NCBI RefSeq assembly: GCF_000374365.1
Contig: NZ_KB894149.1
Location: 1 to 42,855, forward strand
Length of the DNA stretch: 42,855 bases
Source of the DNA: Bacteroides gallinarum DSM 18171 = JCM 13658
GTDB taxonomy: Bacteria; Bacteroidota; Bacteroidia; Bacteroidales; Bacteroidaceae
Direction of reading: 5' to 3'
Shown: positions 15,937-23,877 of the stretch, piece by piece
Position numbering within the stretch: position 1 is the stretch's first letter
Layout: each line of letters starts with the position of its first letter
Translations under genes and position numbers: made by a program
Notes under the pieces: generated by a model
Database searches by the model: none
The model's input: only the letters and a program-made list of their open reading frames with translations
Told to the model about the DNA's origin: nothing

Positions 15937-16104
15937 ATGGACAGGTACAGCGCAGAACTGATTGGAGCATCTTGCGAACTTATAACCCCATGCAGGGGCT
16001 GTAGCCATGGAATAATTGTGGCAGTGTATAACGAACAACTTCTTGTACGGTTAATCAGCGGAGCACAACGATTAGTGAGCAAAGATGAAGTCATATTATT
16101 ATGA
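15937..16104 (+). CDS. small hypothetical protein, 55 aa
   Basis: This short frame begins at the ATG of ATGGACAGG and ends at TGA, 160 bases upstream of parA. The predicted product has a C19-x2-C22 pair (PCRGC) inside alternating hydrophobic segments, with a beta-strand-like core (GIIVAVYNEQLLVRLI). Length, position in line with the operon, and amino-acid composition favour a real gene, but no family is recognised. Confidence 0.5.
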   Translation: MDRYSAELIGASCELITPCRGCSHGIIVAVYNEQLLVRLISGAQRLVSKDEVILL

Positions 16105-16154
16105 CCCTGATACTTTCCCTGACTGTTTTCAACTGTTAGGAGACATTGGTAGGT

Positions 16155-16258
16155 GTTTGTATATCATACATTTACCTTTGTATACATTGATACATGTGGA
16201 CAAGTACACGTGTAAACAGGAATACAAGAACACATTGAAACATATAAACATAAAAACA
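16155..16258. repeat. iteron-like cluster A upstream of parA
   Basis: Degenerate palindromic motifs of the TGTATACA/ACATGTGG/TACACGTGTA type crowd the region just before the parA start. They resemble the arrays at 17371-17457 and 18055-18172, suggesting a centromere or an autoregulatory operator. Confidence 0.55.
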
Positions 16259-16264
16259 AATAGT

Positions 16265-17017
16265 ATGGCACAGAAAATCATCACTTTCGCCAACCATAAA
16301 GGTGGCGTATCAAAGACAACTTCAACCGCCTCTATCGGGGCTTGTATGGCAATGAAAGGCAAGAAAGTCCTGCTTATAGACCTTGACGGACAGGCAAACC
16401 TGACACTGTATTTCATACCTAATGAGGATGAAATTGAGACGAGCATTTTTGATTCATTGGTAAACGGTGTTCCTTTGCCTGTAAAACATATCCGGGAGAA
16501 TCTTGACCTTGTCCCTTCTTCCCTTGAAATGGCAAGTGCGGAAATAGCTCTGACCAATCTGTTGGCAAGAGAGCAACTGCTCAGCCGTCTGCTTGAACCG
16601 CTCAGGAAAGACTATGACTATATCCTGATTGACTGTCCGCCTTCTCTTGGTATTGTCACTACCAATGCCTTTATCGCGGCTGATGAGATCATCGTACCGA
16701 TGACACCGGAGCTGCTTCCTTTGAAAGGCATGAGGATGCTTGACGCATTTGTCACCACCTTGCAACGTGTCAAACCGTCGCTTCGCCTGGGAGGTGTGTT
16801 CATCGCCAGATTCAATCATCGTAAACTGAACAAGGTAGTGGAACAGGCTGTAAAGGAGCGTTACGAAAGTATCACCATGAATACCCGCATCCGTGAGAAT
16901 ATCGCCTTGGCTGAATCAGCCGGTAGTGGCAAAAGTATATTCGAGTATGATTCAAATTCCAACGGTGCAAAGGATTATCTTGCACTTACGGAGGAAATTC
17001 TTTCACGTAACCAATAA
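16265..17017 (+). CDS. parA: ParA family partition ATPase
   Basis: A 250-residue Walker-type partition ATPase. The deviant Walker A motif is near the N-terminus (KGGVSKTTS), followed by Walker A' (LLIDLDGQANLT) and Walker B (YILIDCPPSLG). It lacks an N-terminal HTH, so it belongs to the short ParA class that works with a small ribbon-helix-helix partner. The role is to position plasmid or element copies before cell division. The frame is open upstream to 16085, but the canonical MAQKIITFANHKGG start at 16265 is clear. The RHH gene follows after 5 bases, and iteron-like clusters lie on both sides. Confidence 0.95.
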   Translation: MAQKIITFANHKGGVSKTTSTASIGACMAMKGKKVLLIDLDGQANLTLYFIPNEDEIETSIFDSLVNGVPLPVKHIRENLDLVPSSLEMASAEIALTNLLAREQLLSRLLEPLRKDYDYILIDCPPSLGIVTTNAFIAADEIIVPMTPELLPLKGMRMLDAFVTTLQRVKPSLRLGGVFIARFNHRKLNKVVEQAVKERYESITMNTRIRENIALAESAGSGKSIFEYDSNSNGAKDYLALTEEILSRNQ

Positions 17018-17022
17018 CAACT

Positions 17023-17370
17023 ATGGCAAAAAACAATATGGACATTCTGCTTGGCAATATTTTGGGCAGTGCTGCTATCAGCCCTGACAATAAAACAGTA
17101 GAACAAACACCCGGGACCAAGCCAATTCCGAAACAGGAAAAACGGTCAGTCAAGGCAGAACGTAAAGAGCAACTGGACAATTCCTGGCGGCATTTCTCCT
17201 TTATCTGCTCCAGGGAACTTGTAGATAAGGTACAGGCAATAGCTTACAAGGAGGGTTTCACTATACGTGCCTTTATGGAGTATGTGATGAAACAGGGCAT
17301 CGAGGCATACGAGGCGAAGCATGGCAAGGCTCGGAAAGTCAAGTCCAAAAGCATCAATGATGTAATGTAA
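17023..17370 (+). CDS. ribbon-helix-helix ParB/ParG-like partner of ParA
   Basis: This is a 115-residue basic protein with a disordered N-terminal half (Pro/Lys rich) and a C-terminal ribbon-helix-helix pattern: a strand (HFSFICSRELVDKV), helix A (AIAYKEGFTIR) and helix B (AFMEYVMKQGIEAYE). This plan, a flexible N-terminus plus RHH, is that of ParG-type centromere-binding proteins. A DUF3408-like annotation from conjugative transposons is the main alternative. Five bases separate it from parA. The array of about 16-bp-spaced palindromes directly after its stop codon is its likely binding site. Confidence 0.8.
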   Translation: MAKNNMDILLGNILGSAAISPDNKTVEQTPGTKPIPKQEKRSVKAERKEQLDNSWRHFSFICSRELVDKVQAIAYKEGFTIRAFMEYVMKQGIEAYEAKHGKARKVKSKSINDVM

Positions 17371-17457
17371 ACGTGTATACACGTAGCCATGTGTACGTAT
17401 AGGTATGTGTACGTGTAGCAATATATACATGTTTACACGTACACGTGAATACACAGA
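17371..17457. repeat. iteron-like cluster B, candidate centromere
   Basis: It begins with the perfect palindrome ACGTGTATACACGT (17371-17384) and continues with related GTGTACGT motifs. Their GTAC/TATA centres are spaced about 16 bases apart (near 17377, 17394, 17410 and 17440). The position directly after the parA-RHH pair fits a parS/parC site. Confidence 0.65.
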
Positions 17458-17486
17458 TATATTCAAGTCAATAACAATCAAAAATT

Positions 17487-17999
17487 ATGAATATGAATAA
17501 ATACTTCTCATTTGCCATTGTAGTATTCCTAATGGCAGTACCATTGGTATTAACTTCTTGTGGCAAAGACAACATTTTGGATGATGTTGAAGAGCTTCAG
17601 CCGGAGTTGAAAGTATGGACGGAGCCTTATCATGTTGAAAGTTCAACCATAGACGAGGTCAAGAACTATATGGAGTTTTCAATGAAGCGATATGGTCTTG
17701 TATCGGAGGCAACAATAGCTGGTTCTATTCAACTCACTTACAAAACCGGCAACGGTAATGAGGGTATCCTATATAGCTTTTATGCTTCAAATGGGGAATT
17801 GTATTCGGTAATAGATACAGAGCTGATAGCTAATAGCCGTCTGGTTATCGACTATTTGAAGGAACATTATTCTCTGATTGTTCCGGCGAACGAGGCAACA
17901 CTTGAATACTGTTTCACGAACTCAGACAGGTCAATGGTCATTACGACTGCAAAGGTTTCTGACACCTATTTCAACGTAAATTACGCCTACGTCAATTGA
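17487..17999 (+). CDS. predicted lipoprotein, 170 aa
   Basis: The N-terminus is a lipoprotein signal peptide: basic start, hydrophobic core (FAIVVFLMAVPLVL) and lipobox LTSC with Cys25. The mature part has no recognised domain; it consists of short amphipathic strands and helices with a possible DUF-type fold. It should be exported and attached to the inner or outer membrane. It lies between two iteron-like clusters, which suggests it moves with the partition locus rather than having a metabolic role. A second ATG two codons later is an alternative start. Confidence 0.8.
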   Translation: MNMNKYFSFAIVVFLMAVPLVLTSCGKDNILDDVEELQPELKVWTEPYHVESSTIDEVKNYMEFSMKRYGLVSEATIAGSIQLTYKTGNGNEGILYSFYASNGELYSVIDTELIANSRLVIDYLKEHYSLIVPANEATLEYCFTNSDRSMVITTAKVSDTYFNVNYAYVN

Positions 18000-18054
18000 T
18001 ATTGTCTTATATAGCTTTGAGCCATCATCAAGTCTTATGATTTGGTGGTGGCTT

Positions 18055-18172
18055 TTTGTATACATGTATTCATATGGACGTGAATACATGGTTATATGTA
18101 AACATGTATATAAGTCCACTTGTATAGGTGTATATATGTAAACGTGTGGACATGAATACATGTGGACATTGG
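18055..18172. repeat. iteron-like cluster C
   Basis: At least seven degenerate motifs of the ATACATG/AACATGTATA/GTGGACATG type occur in direct and inverted orientation. Composition and motif are close to clusters A and B, about 1 kb downstream of parA. Confidence 0.6.
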
Positions 18173-18490
18173 ATGAATGAAAGATAATTCTCTAAATCAT
18201 TGATAGACAAATGAAATAAACCCTTTATAGTTGAATCTAAATTCGCCTTCTTGTAATTGATTAAAGCATATTTCATAAGCTTTTTGTATGCTGACAATTC
18301 ACGGCTTGTCAGATTTTCACCGCAAAATTACTGTGAATGTCCGAACGCCAAGTACCGATTCTCTAATGTGTCTCAGATTGGTATGGCAACCTTCCGCAAA
18401 TCAGAGATTTGGGTATTCCATACAAATCTACAGCCATTTACTTGTCTTATCTTCCATGTCTCACAGTATCGGGAGCGTGAAAATTTGAAG

Positions 18491-18525
18491 CCCTTTGAAA
18501 TTGTCATGATTTCACAAAAGGGAAA
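18491..18525 (+). promoter_or_regulatory. two-tier leader hairpin, copy 2
   Basis: An outer stem CCCTTT (18491-18496) pairs with AAAGGG (18517-18522), and an inner GAAAT/ATTTC stem (18497-18501 with 18509-18513) lies within it. The 3' side ends in ACAAAAGGGAAA, identical to the copies at 20414-20425 and 24044-24055. The ATG follows 24 bases later. Confidence 0.5.
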
Positions 18526-18549
18526 TGATTAATTTTAATACTTATAGAT

Positions 18550-19182
18550 ATGGAAGTACAAAAGATTCATCCGGCAGAAGAGTATCTTCGCAACGAAAAG
18601 AACCCCACATCATTGTATGTCAGAATTAGTGGAGAACGTAGAAAGTTGTTCATTAACCGCAGTGACGGAGAGGGAGTGATTGGCATTATTGCAAAAGGTA
18701 AACGCAAACGAGGTTATGTTTTCAATGCCTGGTCAAGCATTGAGAAAGTCTATTATCCGACCACTGAAAATGAAGAAGAGGCAGAAAAGAAGATGATTCT
18801 CAAATACCAGAAACTTGCCAGACTTGCCACACATACAAATGATTGGTTGCGCAGGATTGCAGGTGCGGATTTGACAAAATCCCTTTACGAGAACCATATA
18901 ACCACAGGAACAGGTATTGACGGAAAATGTATCAGATTGAGCACCATCGAGAAGTATTGCGGCTACATGGTGATGGCATGCTTCAGGGAAGCCTTCAAAA
19001 AGAAAGAGAAGTATTCAAGCTATAGGTTTGACTTTTGCGGTTATGACGGGACACTTTGGTGTGAACCGAAAGAGAATGGTGATATGATAGCCGGATTCAG
19101 CAAGGAATACCGAAATTGTGGTAACGGTTATTATTATCTGCTTATCAATGATGATTGTGTGATAGGTTATGACATAGACTGA
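18550..19182 (+). CDS. hypothetical protein, 210 aa
   Basis: No family is recognised. The protein is mixed alpha/beta with a basic first half (KGKRKRGYVF) and a cluster of aromatic residues and cysteines in the second half (CGYMVMACF, DFCGYDGTLWC, CGNGYYY). The lack of a signal peptide and of membrane helices points to a cytoplasmic protein. It has its own structured leader and a strong hairpin after its stop, so it is probably a single-gene transcription unit of the plasmid-like backbone. Confidence 0.72.
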   Translation: MEVQKIHPAEEYLRNEKNPTSLYVRISGERRKLFINRSDGEGVIGIIAKGKRKRGYVFNAWSSIEKVYYPTTENEEEAEKKMILKYQKLARLATHTNDWLRRIAGADLTKSLYENHITTGTGIDGKCIRLSTIEKYCGYMVMACFREAFKKKEKYSSYRFDFCGYDGTLWCEPKENGDMIAGFSKEYRNCGNGYYYLLINDDCVIGYDID

Positions 19183-19195
19183 TATAGTTATAATT

Positions 19196-19235
19196 CAAAC
19201 AGACCATATCGGGAAGCCCCGATGTGGACTGTTTG
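19196..19235 (+). terminator. long hairpin after the 18550 gene
   Basis: Arms 19196-19213 and 19218-19235 pair at 17 of 18 positions (one wobble included) around the loop AAGC, starting 13 bases after the stop codon. There is no T-run, so it may be a 3' stabiliser as much as a terminator. Confidence 0.6.
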
Positions 19236-19418
19236 AAGATCGAGTATGCTGACGGTTGATTACCTCTTTTAATACTTACATTCCAGGTTGGAAAGTAGTG
19301 AATATATTCCTTGAAAAGTCGTTGGTTGTTATTCCATAGCCAAAATTCCTGTTTATAAGACGTAGTCAGTTCTGATATATGTTTGAATCTGTAACGTTAT
19401 TTGTAGAACTTTTTTTAC

Positions 19419-20165
19419 TCTTCGCCCACGCCAATGTCCGCATTCGCAAACAGTTTGCCATAGAGATATTCTGTCCATGGTCGAGTGGATCGACTATAGC
19501 CAGAACATCCCTCTGTCAAAAGTACGGCAGGAGCATTCCGCTATCAAAGATAGTGGAGAGCTCCTTAATGCCGTACTTGCTGTTGGCGTTGCAGGACATT
19601 TCCCACCCGACAGTTGTAATGCTATGCTCTTACCACTCCACCAGCTAACACTTGCCTTAAACTTTATAATCTTAGAGTTTTCTTTTTCCTTTAATCTTCG
19701 CCCACACCAATGTCCGCATCCGCAAACAGTTTGCCATAGAGATATTCTGTCCATGGTCGAGTGGATCGACTATATCCAGAACATCCCTCTGTCAAAGGTA
19801 CAGCAGGAGCATTCCGCTATCAAAGATAGTGGAGAGCTCTCTCATGCCGTACTTGCTGTTGGCGTTGCAGGACATTTCCCACCCGACAGTTGTAATGCTA
19901 TGCTCTTACTTCTTTATAAGCTGACGCTTCCCTTTTATAATCTTAGAGTTTTCTTTTTCTTGTAATCTTCGCCCACACCAATGTCCGCATTCGCTAACAG
20001 TTTGCCATAGAGGTATTCTGTCCATGGTCGAGTGAATCGACTATATCCAGAACACCCCTCTGTCAAAGGTACGGTAAGAGCATTCCGCTATCAAAGATAG
20101 TGGAGAGCTCCTTGATGCCGTACTTGCTGTTGGCGATGCGAGACATTTCCCACCCGACAGTTATA
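19419..20165 (-). repeat. 2.7 tandem copies of a 271-276-bp unit with gene-end relics
   Basis: Units start at 19419, 19695 and 19966 and are about 90 percent identical. On the minus strand every unit contains the same 27-codon frame (19516-19599, 19792-19875, 20063-20146), ending in the same place with TGA. Its core is ANSKYGIKELSTIFDSGMLL, with mostly conservative changes. This looks like repeated copies of the 3' end of a minus-strand gene whose body is no longer here. A + strand frame at 19477-19965 runs through two units but is broken in the third. Confidence 0.75.
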
Positions 20166-20236
20166 AGGATTGTATTCAGTTATAAAGTTCCTATATACTA
20201 GTATTTTAACCATTGTGTCTTCATTCCTACTTGTGA

Positions 20237-20425
20237 TTCAGCGAACTTTTTTCTGCAAAGTTGTTGCATCCATCACCAAATTGGCAAGTCGTTCTTAGTA
20301 AACAATCTTCCTTTTCCTTGAAAAGAGTATTGTCCACTGAAGACTTGCTGTATTGGTTTGTCTGCACTTTGTAAAACAGAAAAAACTTCCCGATCACAGT
20401 CCGAAAGGACTTAACAAAAGGGAAA
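20237..20425 (+). promoter_or_regulatory. conserved leader with GNRA hairpin, copy 3
   Basis: This region resembles 23878-24055 in several blocks (TTCAGCGAA, ACAATCTTCC, AAAGAGTATT). It ends in an outer TTCCC/GGGAA stem (20387-20391 with 20420-20424) enclosing the perfect hairpin AGTCC-GAAA-GGACT (20398-20411). GAAA is a GNRA tetraloop. The last arm is 18 bases before the ATG. Confidence 0.6.
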
Positions 20426-20442
20426 CAAAATCAGAGTGCAGT

Positions 20443-21024
20443 ATGAACACAGTGAATGTTTACATCAAAGGTCAGGAAGACAAGGAACTGATTAGTTTCT
20501 TGCGATATTTTCCTTCACGCATCAAGAACATAGGAATGGACGCAGTTTTTGACCGTCAGATTGTCTATGACTACAAGGATGGCCGCAACCACCTGGAGGT
20601 GGCCAAATGCGTGGCAAAGTTCCTTGTAAAGAAGTTTGGCCGTAAGATATGCAATGTGGTATTCTCGTGCATCCCTGCAAGTAGTCCGGAACGTAACGAA
20701 ATGAGAAACAGACATTTTTCCGAGCTTGTATGCAAGTTTTCCGGAGCCATTGACGGGTTCTCTCATGTGAGTGTCATCGGTGAACGTACTGCAGTCCATG
20801 GAACAAAGATAAAAAAGGAAGAGCGTGCCAAACGGATAAATGAGCAGAACAACATTGAGATTGATGCTGATTTCTTCAAGAACAAGGAGGTCTGCATTTG
20901 GGATGATGTAGTCACAACGGGTGCATCCTTTAATGCCTATGTCTCCCAATTAGAACAGGCCGGAGCTCATGTGACCAACGGCATCTTCCTTGCCAAAACA
21001 AGCTATAAATACGTACTAAAATGA
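20443..21024 (+). CDS. phosphoribosyltransferase-like protein
   Basis: A 193-residue protein with the PRPP-binding signature of type I phosphoribosyltransferases at residues 154-162 (DDVVTTGAS, preceded by the hydrophobic strand VCIW). A second strand that would form the core of the fold carries NVVFSCIPAS (about 71-80). A hood-like segment lies between, with basic residues (TKIKKEERAKR). The substrate is unknown; similarity is closest to ComF-like PRTases in general layout. The frame is open to 20353, but the ATG at 20443 follows the conserved leader at the same spacing as in the DUF2958 gene. It overlaps the SLOG gene by 4 bases (ATGA), which indicates translational coupling. Confidence 0.83.
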   Translation: MNTVNVYIKGQEDKELISFLRYFPSRIKNIGMDAVFDRQIVYDYKDGRNHLEVAKCVAKFLVKKFGRKICNVVFSCIPASSPERNEMRNRHFSELVCKFSGAIDGFSHVSVIGERTAVHGTKIKKEERAKRINEQNNIEIDADFFKNKEVCIWDDVVTTGASFNAYVSQLEQAGAHVTNGIFLAKTSYKYVLK

Positions 21025-21518
21025 CAATTATGAATGATTTGAAATTTGACAGGACAGTCTCAGCTGCTTTTACAGGACATCGGTTCTATGACTTTTCCCA
21101 AAGGGAATTTATTCAGGAACGCCTTACCTCAGCAATATCCGAAGCCTATGACCATGGCATCAGGAATTTCATTTCCGGATTTGCTTTGGGAATAGATCTG
21201 ATGGCAGCACAGTTGGTACAATCGCTGAAGTGTGATTTGCCCGGAATATCTCTGACTGCAGTCATACCGTTTGAAGGCCAGGCAGAGAGATATAATATTT
21301 ATGATAAAAGAGTTTATAGACGGTTGCTTGAACTGGCTGATAAGGTAATTGTGCTCAGTGACTACTATTATCCGAGGTGCTTCCTTGACCGGGACAAGTT
21401 TATGGTTGAGAATGCTTCATATCTCATTGCCTATTATGATGGCCGTGAGAAAGGGGGAACATACTACACCGTTAAAAAGGCACGAGCGAGGGGCATCCCG
21501 ATTATTAATGTGTATTGA
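21021..21518 (+). CDS. SLOG-family (DUF1273/YspA-like) protein
   Basis: A 165-residue Rossmann-like protein with the SLOG pattern: FTGHR at the end of strand 1, FISGFALGIDLMAAQ at the nucleotide-binding helix, and AVIPFEGQ with a later KVIVLSD strand. SLOG proteins bind nucleotides or nucleotide-derived ligands and are often linked to stress and defence functions. Coupling to a PRTase gene (ATGA overlap) suggests the two handle a common nucleotide-derived molecule. An alternative start lies three codons downstream. Confidence 0.85.
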   Translation: MTIMNDLKFDRTVSAAFTGHRFYDFSQREFIQERLTSAISEAYDHGIRNFISGFALGIDLMAAQLVQSLKCDLPGISLTAVIPFEGQAERYNIYDKRVYRRLLELADKVIVLSDYYYPRCFLDRDKFMVENASYLIAYYDGREKGGTYYTVKKARARGIPIINVY

Positions 21519-21535
21519 TTTTAAATGGAACGAGT

Positions 21536-21649
21536 ATGAATGAACTTTTTGATACTATTATTGTCTTTTTCGTGTTCCGTTTTTTCTTCTACATTTTGGA
21601 AGTATGGTGGAATGGAGATGAACGGAACGATTTCAGAAGAGACAGATAG
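21536..21649 (+). CDS. small membrane peptide, 37 aa
   Basis: A short frame beginning 17 bases after the SLOG stop codon encodes one strongly hydrophobic, Phe-rich helix (about residues 8-24) followed by a charged tail (GDERNDFRRDR). The clean N-in/C-out layout and its position in the operon support a real gene. No family is recognised. Confidence 0.5.
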   Translation: MNELFDTIIVFFVFRFFFYILEVWWNGDERNDFRRDR

Positions 21650-21797
21650 CAATCCTGATATATAAGTCAAGTACAGGTGAGTAGGAGCGGTCTTGCCGTC
21701 AGCTTCTACAGGACAATCACGCTTTCATTGCAAGGATAGGTTTTTATCCTTGCCGGGTCTTTGCGTATTTTGGTGAACGAGACTTTGGTATAACCTG

Positions 21798-22214
21798 TTA
21801 AAACTCCGGAGTATCAAGTCTTCTGATAGACAGAATATTGTCAATCAGAAGCACTCTTCCGTCCGATAACGTGAGTGCTCTTGTCACCTCTTCGTATTTC
21901 TTGGCTGTGCCTGTTATTGACACGTATTTGCCTCCATCTTTTTGAGTATCAGGTACGAAATACACGAAAGTGTATTCTTCCTGTTCCGGCACCTGTTCAA
22001 TGACGCGGGCGAGTTCTCTTGTAAGACTTGCCATCTCATCATCAGAAAGGAGCTTCTTGGGAGTAGTCAGCCTTGCTGTTTCGGCTAACGCTTCATCATG
22101 TCCTGTGAGAGCGGCAAACGGGGCAAACTGGGCGGCACGGTTCTCCATGGACATGGGTGTCCTGTTCTTTGAGACATGATGTGGCAGATTGATTATGTCG
22201 TCATATTTACTCAT
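21798..22214 (-). CDS. YolD-like protein paired with the Y-family polymerase
   Basis: The protein resembles the YolD-like family, small proteins found next to UmuC-type polymerases. The conserved part includes YDDIINLPHHVSKNRTPMS and AAQFAPFAALTGHDEAL. The frame is open to 22265 (155 aa), but I place the start at 22214 (138 aa): there it overlaps the end of the polymerase gene by 8 bases and is preceded by GGAGGG. It may modulate the polymerase in translesion synthesis; this is inferred from gene pairing. Confidence 0.85.
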   Translation of the reverse strand: MSKYDDIINLPHHVSKNRTPMSMENRAAQFAPFAALTGHDEALAETARLTTPKKLLSDDEMASLTRELARVIEQVPEQEEYTFVYFVPDTQKDGGKYVSITGTAKKYEEVTRALTLSDGRVLLIDNILSIRRLDTPEF

Positions 22215-23700
22215 GGTGCCCTCCAATCTGTTGGTTACGTTCTTTCTGGGTTGCTCCATCGGCATAATTGATGCCCTTCAGGATGGCATTCTTCCCAAAC
22301 TTCTTCTTTATACTCAGGATAGCTTCCTGACGTCTGCGTTCCTTCTCAGCTTTTTCCAGGTCAGCTTTCCGCTGTCTTTCTGACTCTTCGAAATCAGTAA
22401 AAAGATCGAGTTGGACGATTTTAGGTTGCTTTTTATACTGCTCCTCATGTACGAGGTGATTCACCGACAGGTTAAGACGGCGCACGAGTAGGACAGGATT
22501 CACTATGCGGCCGTACAGTTCAGCCACTTTTTCGGAGATGATACTGCCTGCAGAAGTCGGCTCCTCGATATTGATGGTGCCATGAGCATTGACCGGCACC
22601 TGTCTGCCGTAATGGTCGGTTGTAATCTTACCATGGTACTTCTCCCTTATTGAAGGGTTGGTCAATGATTCAATGTCGTATCCGACGGTAAGCACCAACT
22701 GGTCAGTGAGCAGCCTCTTGTCCACAAGGTCGAGCGACACACTGTCGGCCATTTCAAGTATCACATTACGGGCCATATCCGTAGTGTAAGCCGACTGGAG
22801 AACCTGTCCGGAACTCAATGATTTGCTTTCAGGCTTATAGGCTTTCACATATTCCATGGTAACTGGTTCCCATCCCCAGGCATGGTCAATAAGCAGTTCA
22901 GCATTGACTCCAAACATCTGGTACAGGAATCCTTCATGTTCTATAGAGCATCTGGCTACATCACCCATCGTCAGGATATTGTACTGGGCAAGCCGGTTGG
23001 CAATACCTTTGCCTACACGCCAGAAATCTGTGAGAGGAGTGTGTTCCCAAAGCAATTTGCGATAAGTCATTTCGTCAAGTTCGGCAATGCGTACACCGTT
23101 TTCATCGGGTGGCATCTTCTTGGCCACAATATCCATGGCTACCTTGCACAGATACATGTTGGTACCGATTCCTGCCGTAGCTGTAATGCCTGTATCCGAA
23201 AGGACATGACGGATCATCTTCATTGCCAGCTCATGAGCAGTCATCCTGTAAGTCGCGAGATAGGTGGTAGCATCGATGAAGACCTCGTCGATGGAATACA
23301 CGTGGATGTCATCCGGACTTATATATTTCAGGTAGATGTCGTAGATTCTTGTACTGTATTCTATGTAGTGAGCCATGTGGGGAGGAGCCACCACATAGTC
23401 TATGGCCAGACTTTTATTGCTGTCCAGCTCCTTCTTCGAGTAGGATTTTCCACTGTTACCTCGCTGCCTGTTTGCCACACGTACTTTCTCAATCACCTCG
23501 AATAAGCGAGGACGACCTCCGGTACCATACTTCTTTAATGCCGGCGAAACAGCCAGGCAGATGGTCTTTTCCGTTCGTGAAGCATCAGCCACGACAAGGC
23601 ATGTGTCGAGCGGATCCAATCCCCGTTCAACACATTCTACTGAAGCATAGAATGATTTCAGATCTATGGCTATATATTGTCGTAATGGCTCTGTACTCAT
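22207..23700 (-). CDS. Y-family DNA polymerase (UmuC/ImpB-like)
   Basis: A 497-residue translesion polymerase. The catalytic acidic residues are D13 (AIDLKSFYAS, with Y18 as probable steric gate) and D138-E139 (VYSIDEVFIDAT). The palm continues with GIGTNMYLCKVAMDIVAKK. A helix-hairpin-helix thumb (WRVGKGIANRLAQYNI) and a little-finger domain follow, and then a charged helical C-terminal tail. It would copy damaged template DNA and can help an incoming element survive damage. It is the first gene of a two-gene operon with the YolD-like gene. Confidence 0.93.
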   Translation of the reverse strand: MSTEPLRQYIAIDLKSFYASVECVERGLDPLDTCLVVADASRTEKTICLAVSPALKKYGTGGRPRLFEVIEKVRVANRQRGNSGKSYSKKELDSNKSLAIDYVVAPPHMAHYIEYSTRIYDIYLKYISPDDIHVYSIDEVFIDATTYLATYRMTAHELAMKMIRHVLSDTGITATAGIGTNMYLCKVAMDIVAKKMPPDENGVRIAELDEMTYRKLLWEHTPLTDFWRVGKGIANRLAQYNILTMGDVARCSIEHEGFLYQMFGVNAELLIDHAWGWEPVTMEYVKAYKPESKSLSSGQVLQSAYTTDMARNVILEMADSVSLDLVDKRLLTDQLVLTVGYDIESLTNPSIREKYHGKITTDHYGRQVPVNAHGTINIEEPTSAGSIISEKVAELYGRIVNPVLLVRRLNLSVNHLVHEEQYKKQPKIVQLDLFTDFEESERQRKADLEKAEKERRRQEAILSIKKKFGKNAILKGINYADGATQKERNQQIGGHHE

Positions 23701-23720
23701 TATATTTCCGGAAAACGATA

Positions 23721-23728
23721 CAAAGATA
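23721..23728 (-). promoter_or_regulatory. -7 box of the polymerase-YolD operon
   Basis: Minus-strand TATCTTTG matches the Bacteroidota -7 consensus TAnnTTTG exactly, 21 bases upstream of the ATG at 23700. No convincing -33 element was seen. Confidence 0.55.
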
Positions 23729-23877
23729 ACGAGAATCCTCCAAAAATTCCTTAATATTGTTATTGCTTATCAGTTATATACAGCCCATATCTCACTCTTA
23801 CATGCAGTCCCGGACTGATTTTCACCTATTATATGTCTGCCTTTAAGCACATCCGCTGTCGTGTCAGAGGAAAATTT

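Larger units (their letters stand above)
18000..18549. other. gap with iteron cluster C and leader hairpin
   Basis: No gene is supported. The gap contains iteron-like cluster C (18055-18172), about 300 bases of unassigned AT-rich sequence, and the leader hairpin before the gene at 18550. Confidence 0.5.
19236..20442. other. 1.2-kb gap with tandem repeats and a leader
   Basis: The gap consists of 180 bases of unassigned DNA, the tandem 271-276-bp repeat (19419-20165) and the conserved leader region (20237-20425) before the phosphoribosyltransferase gene. Confidence 0.55.

Noticed and set aside
19477..19965. 162-codon + strand frame through the tandem repeats
   Set aside because: It is open only in the first two units; the third has an in-frame TGA, while the minus-strand 27-codon frame survives in all three.
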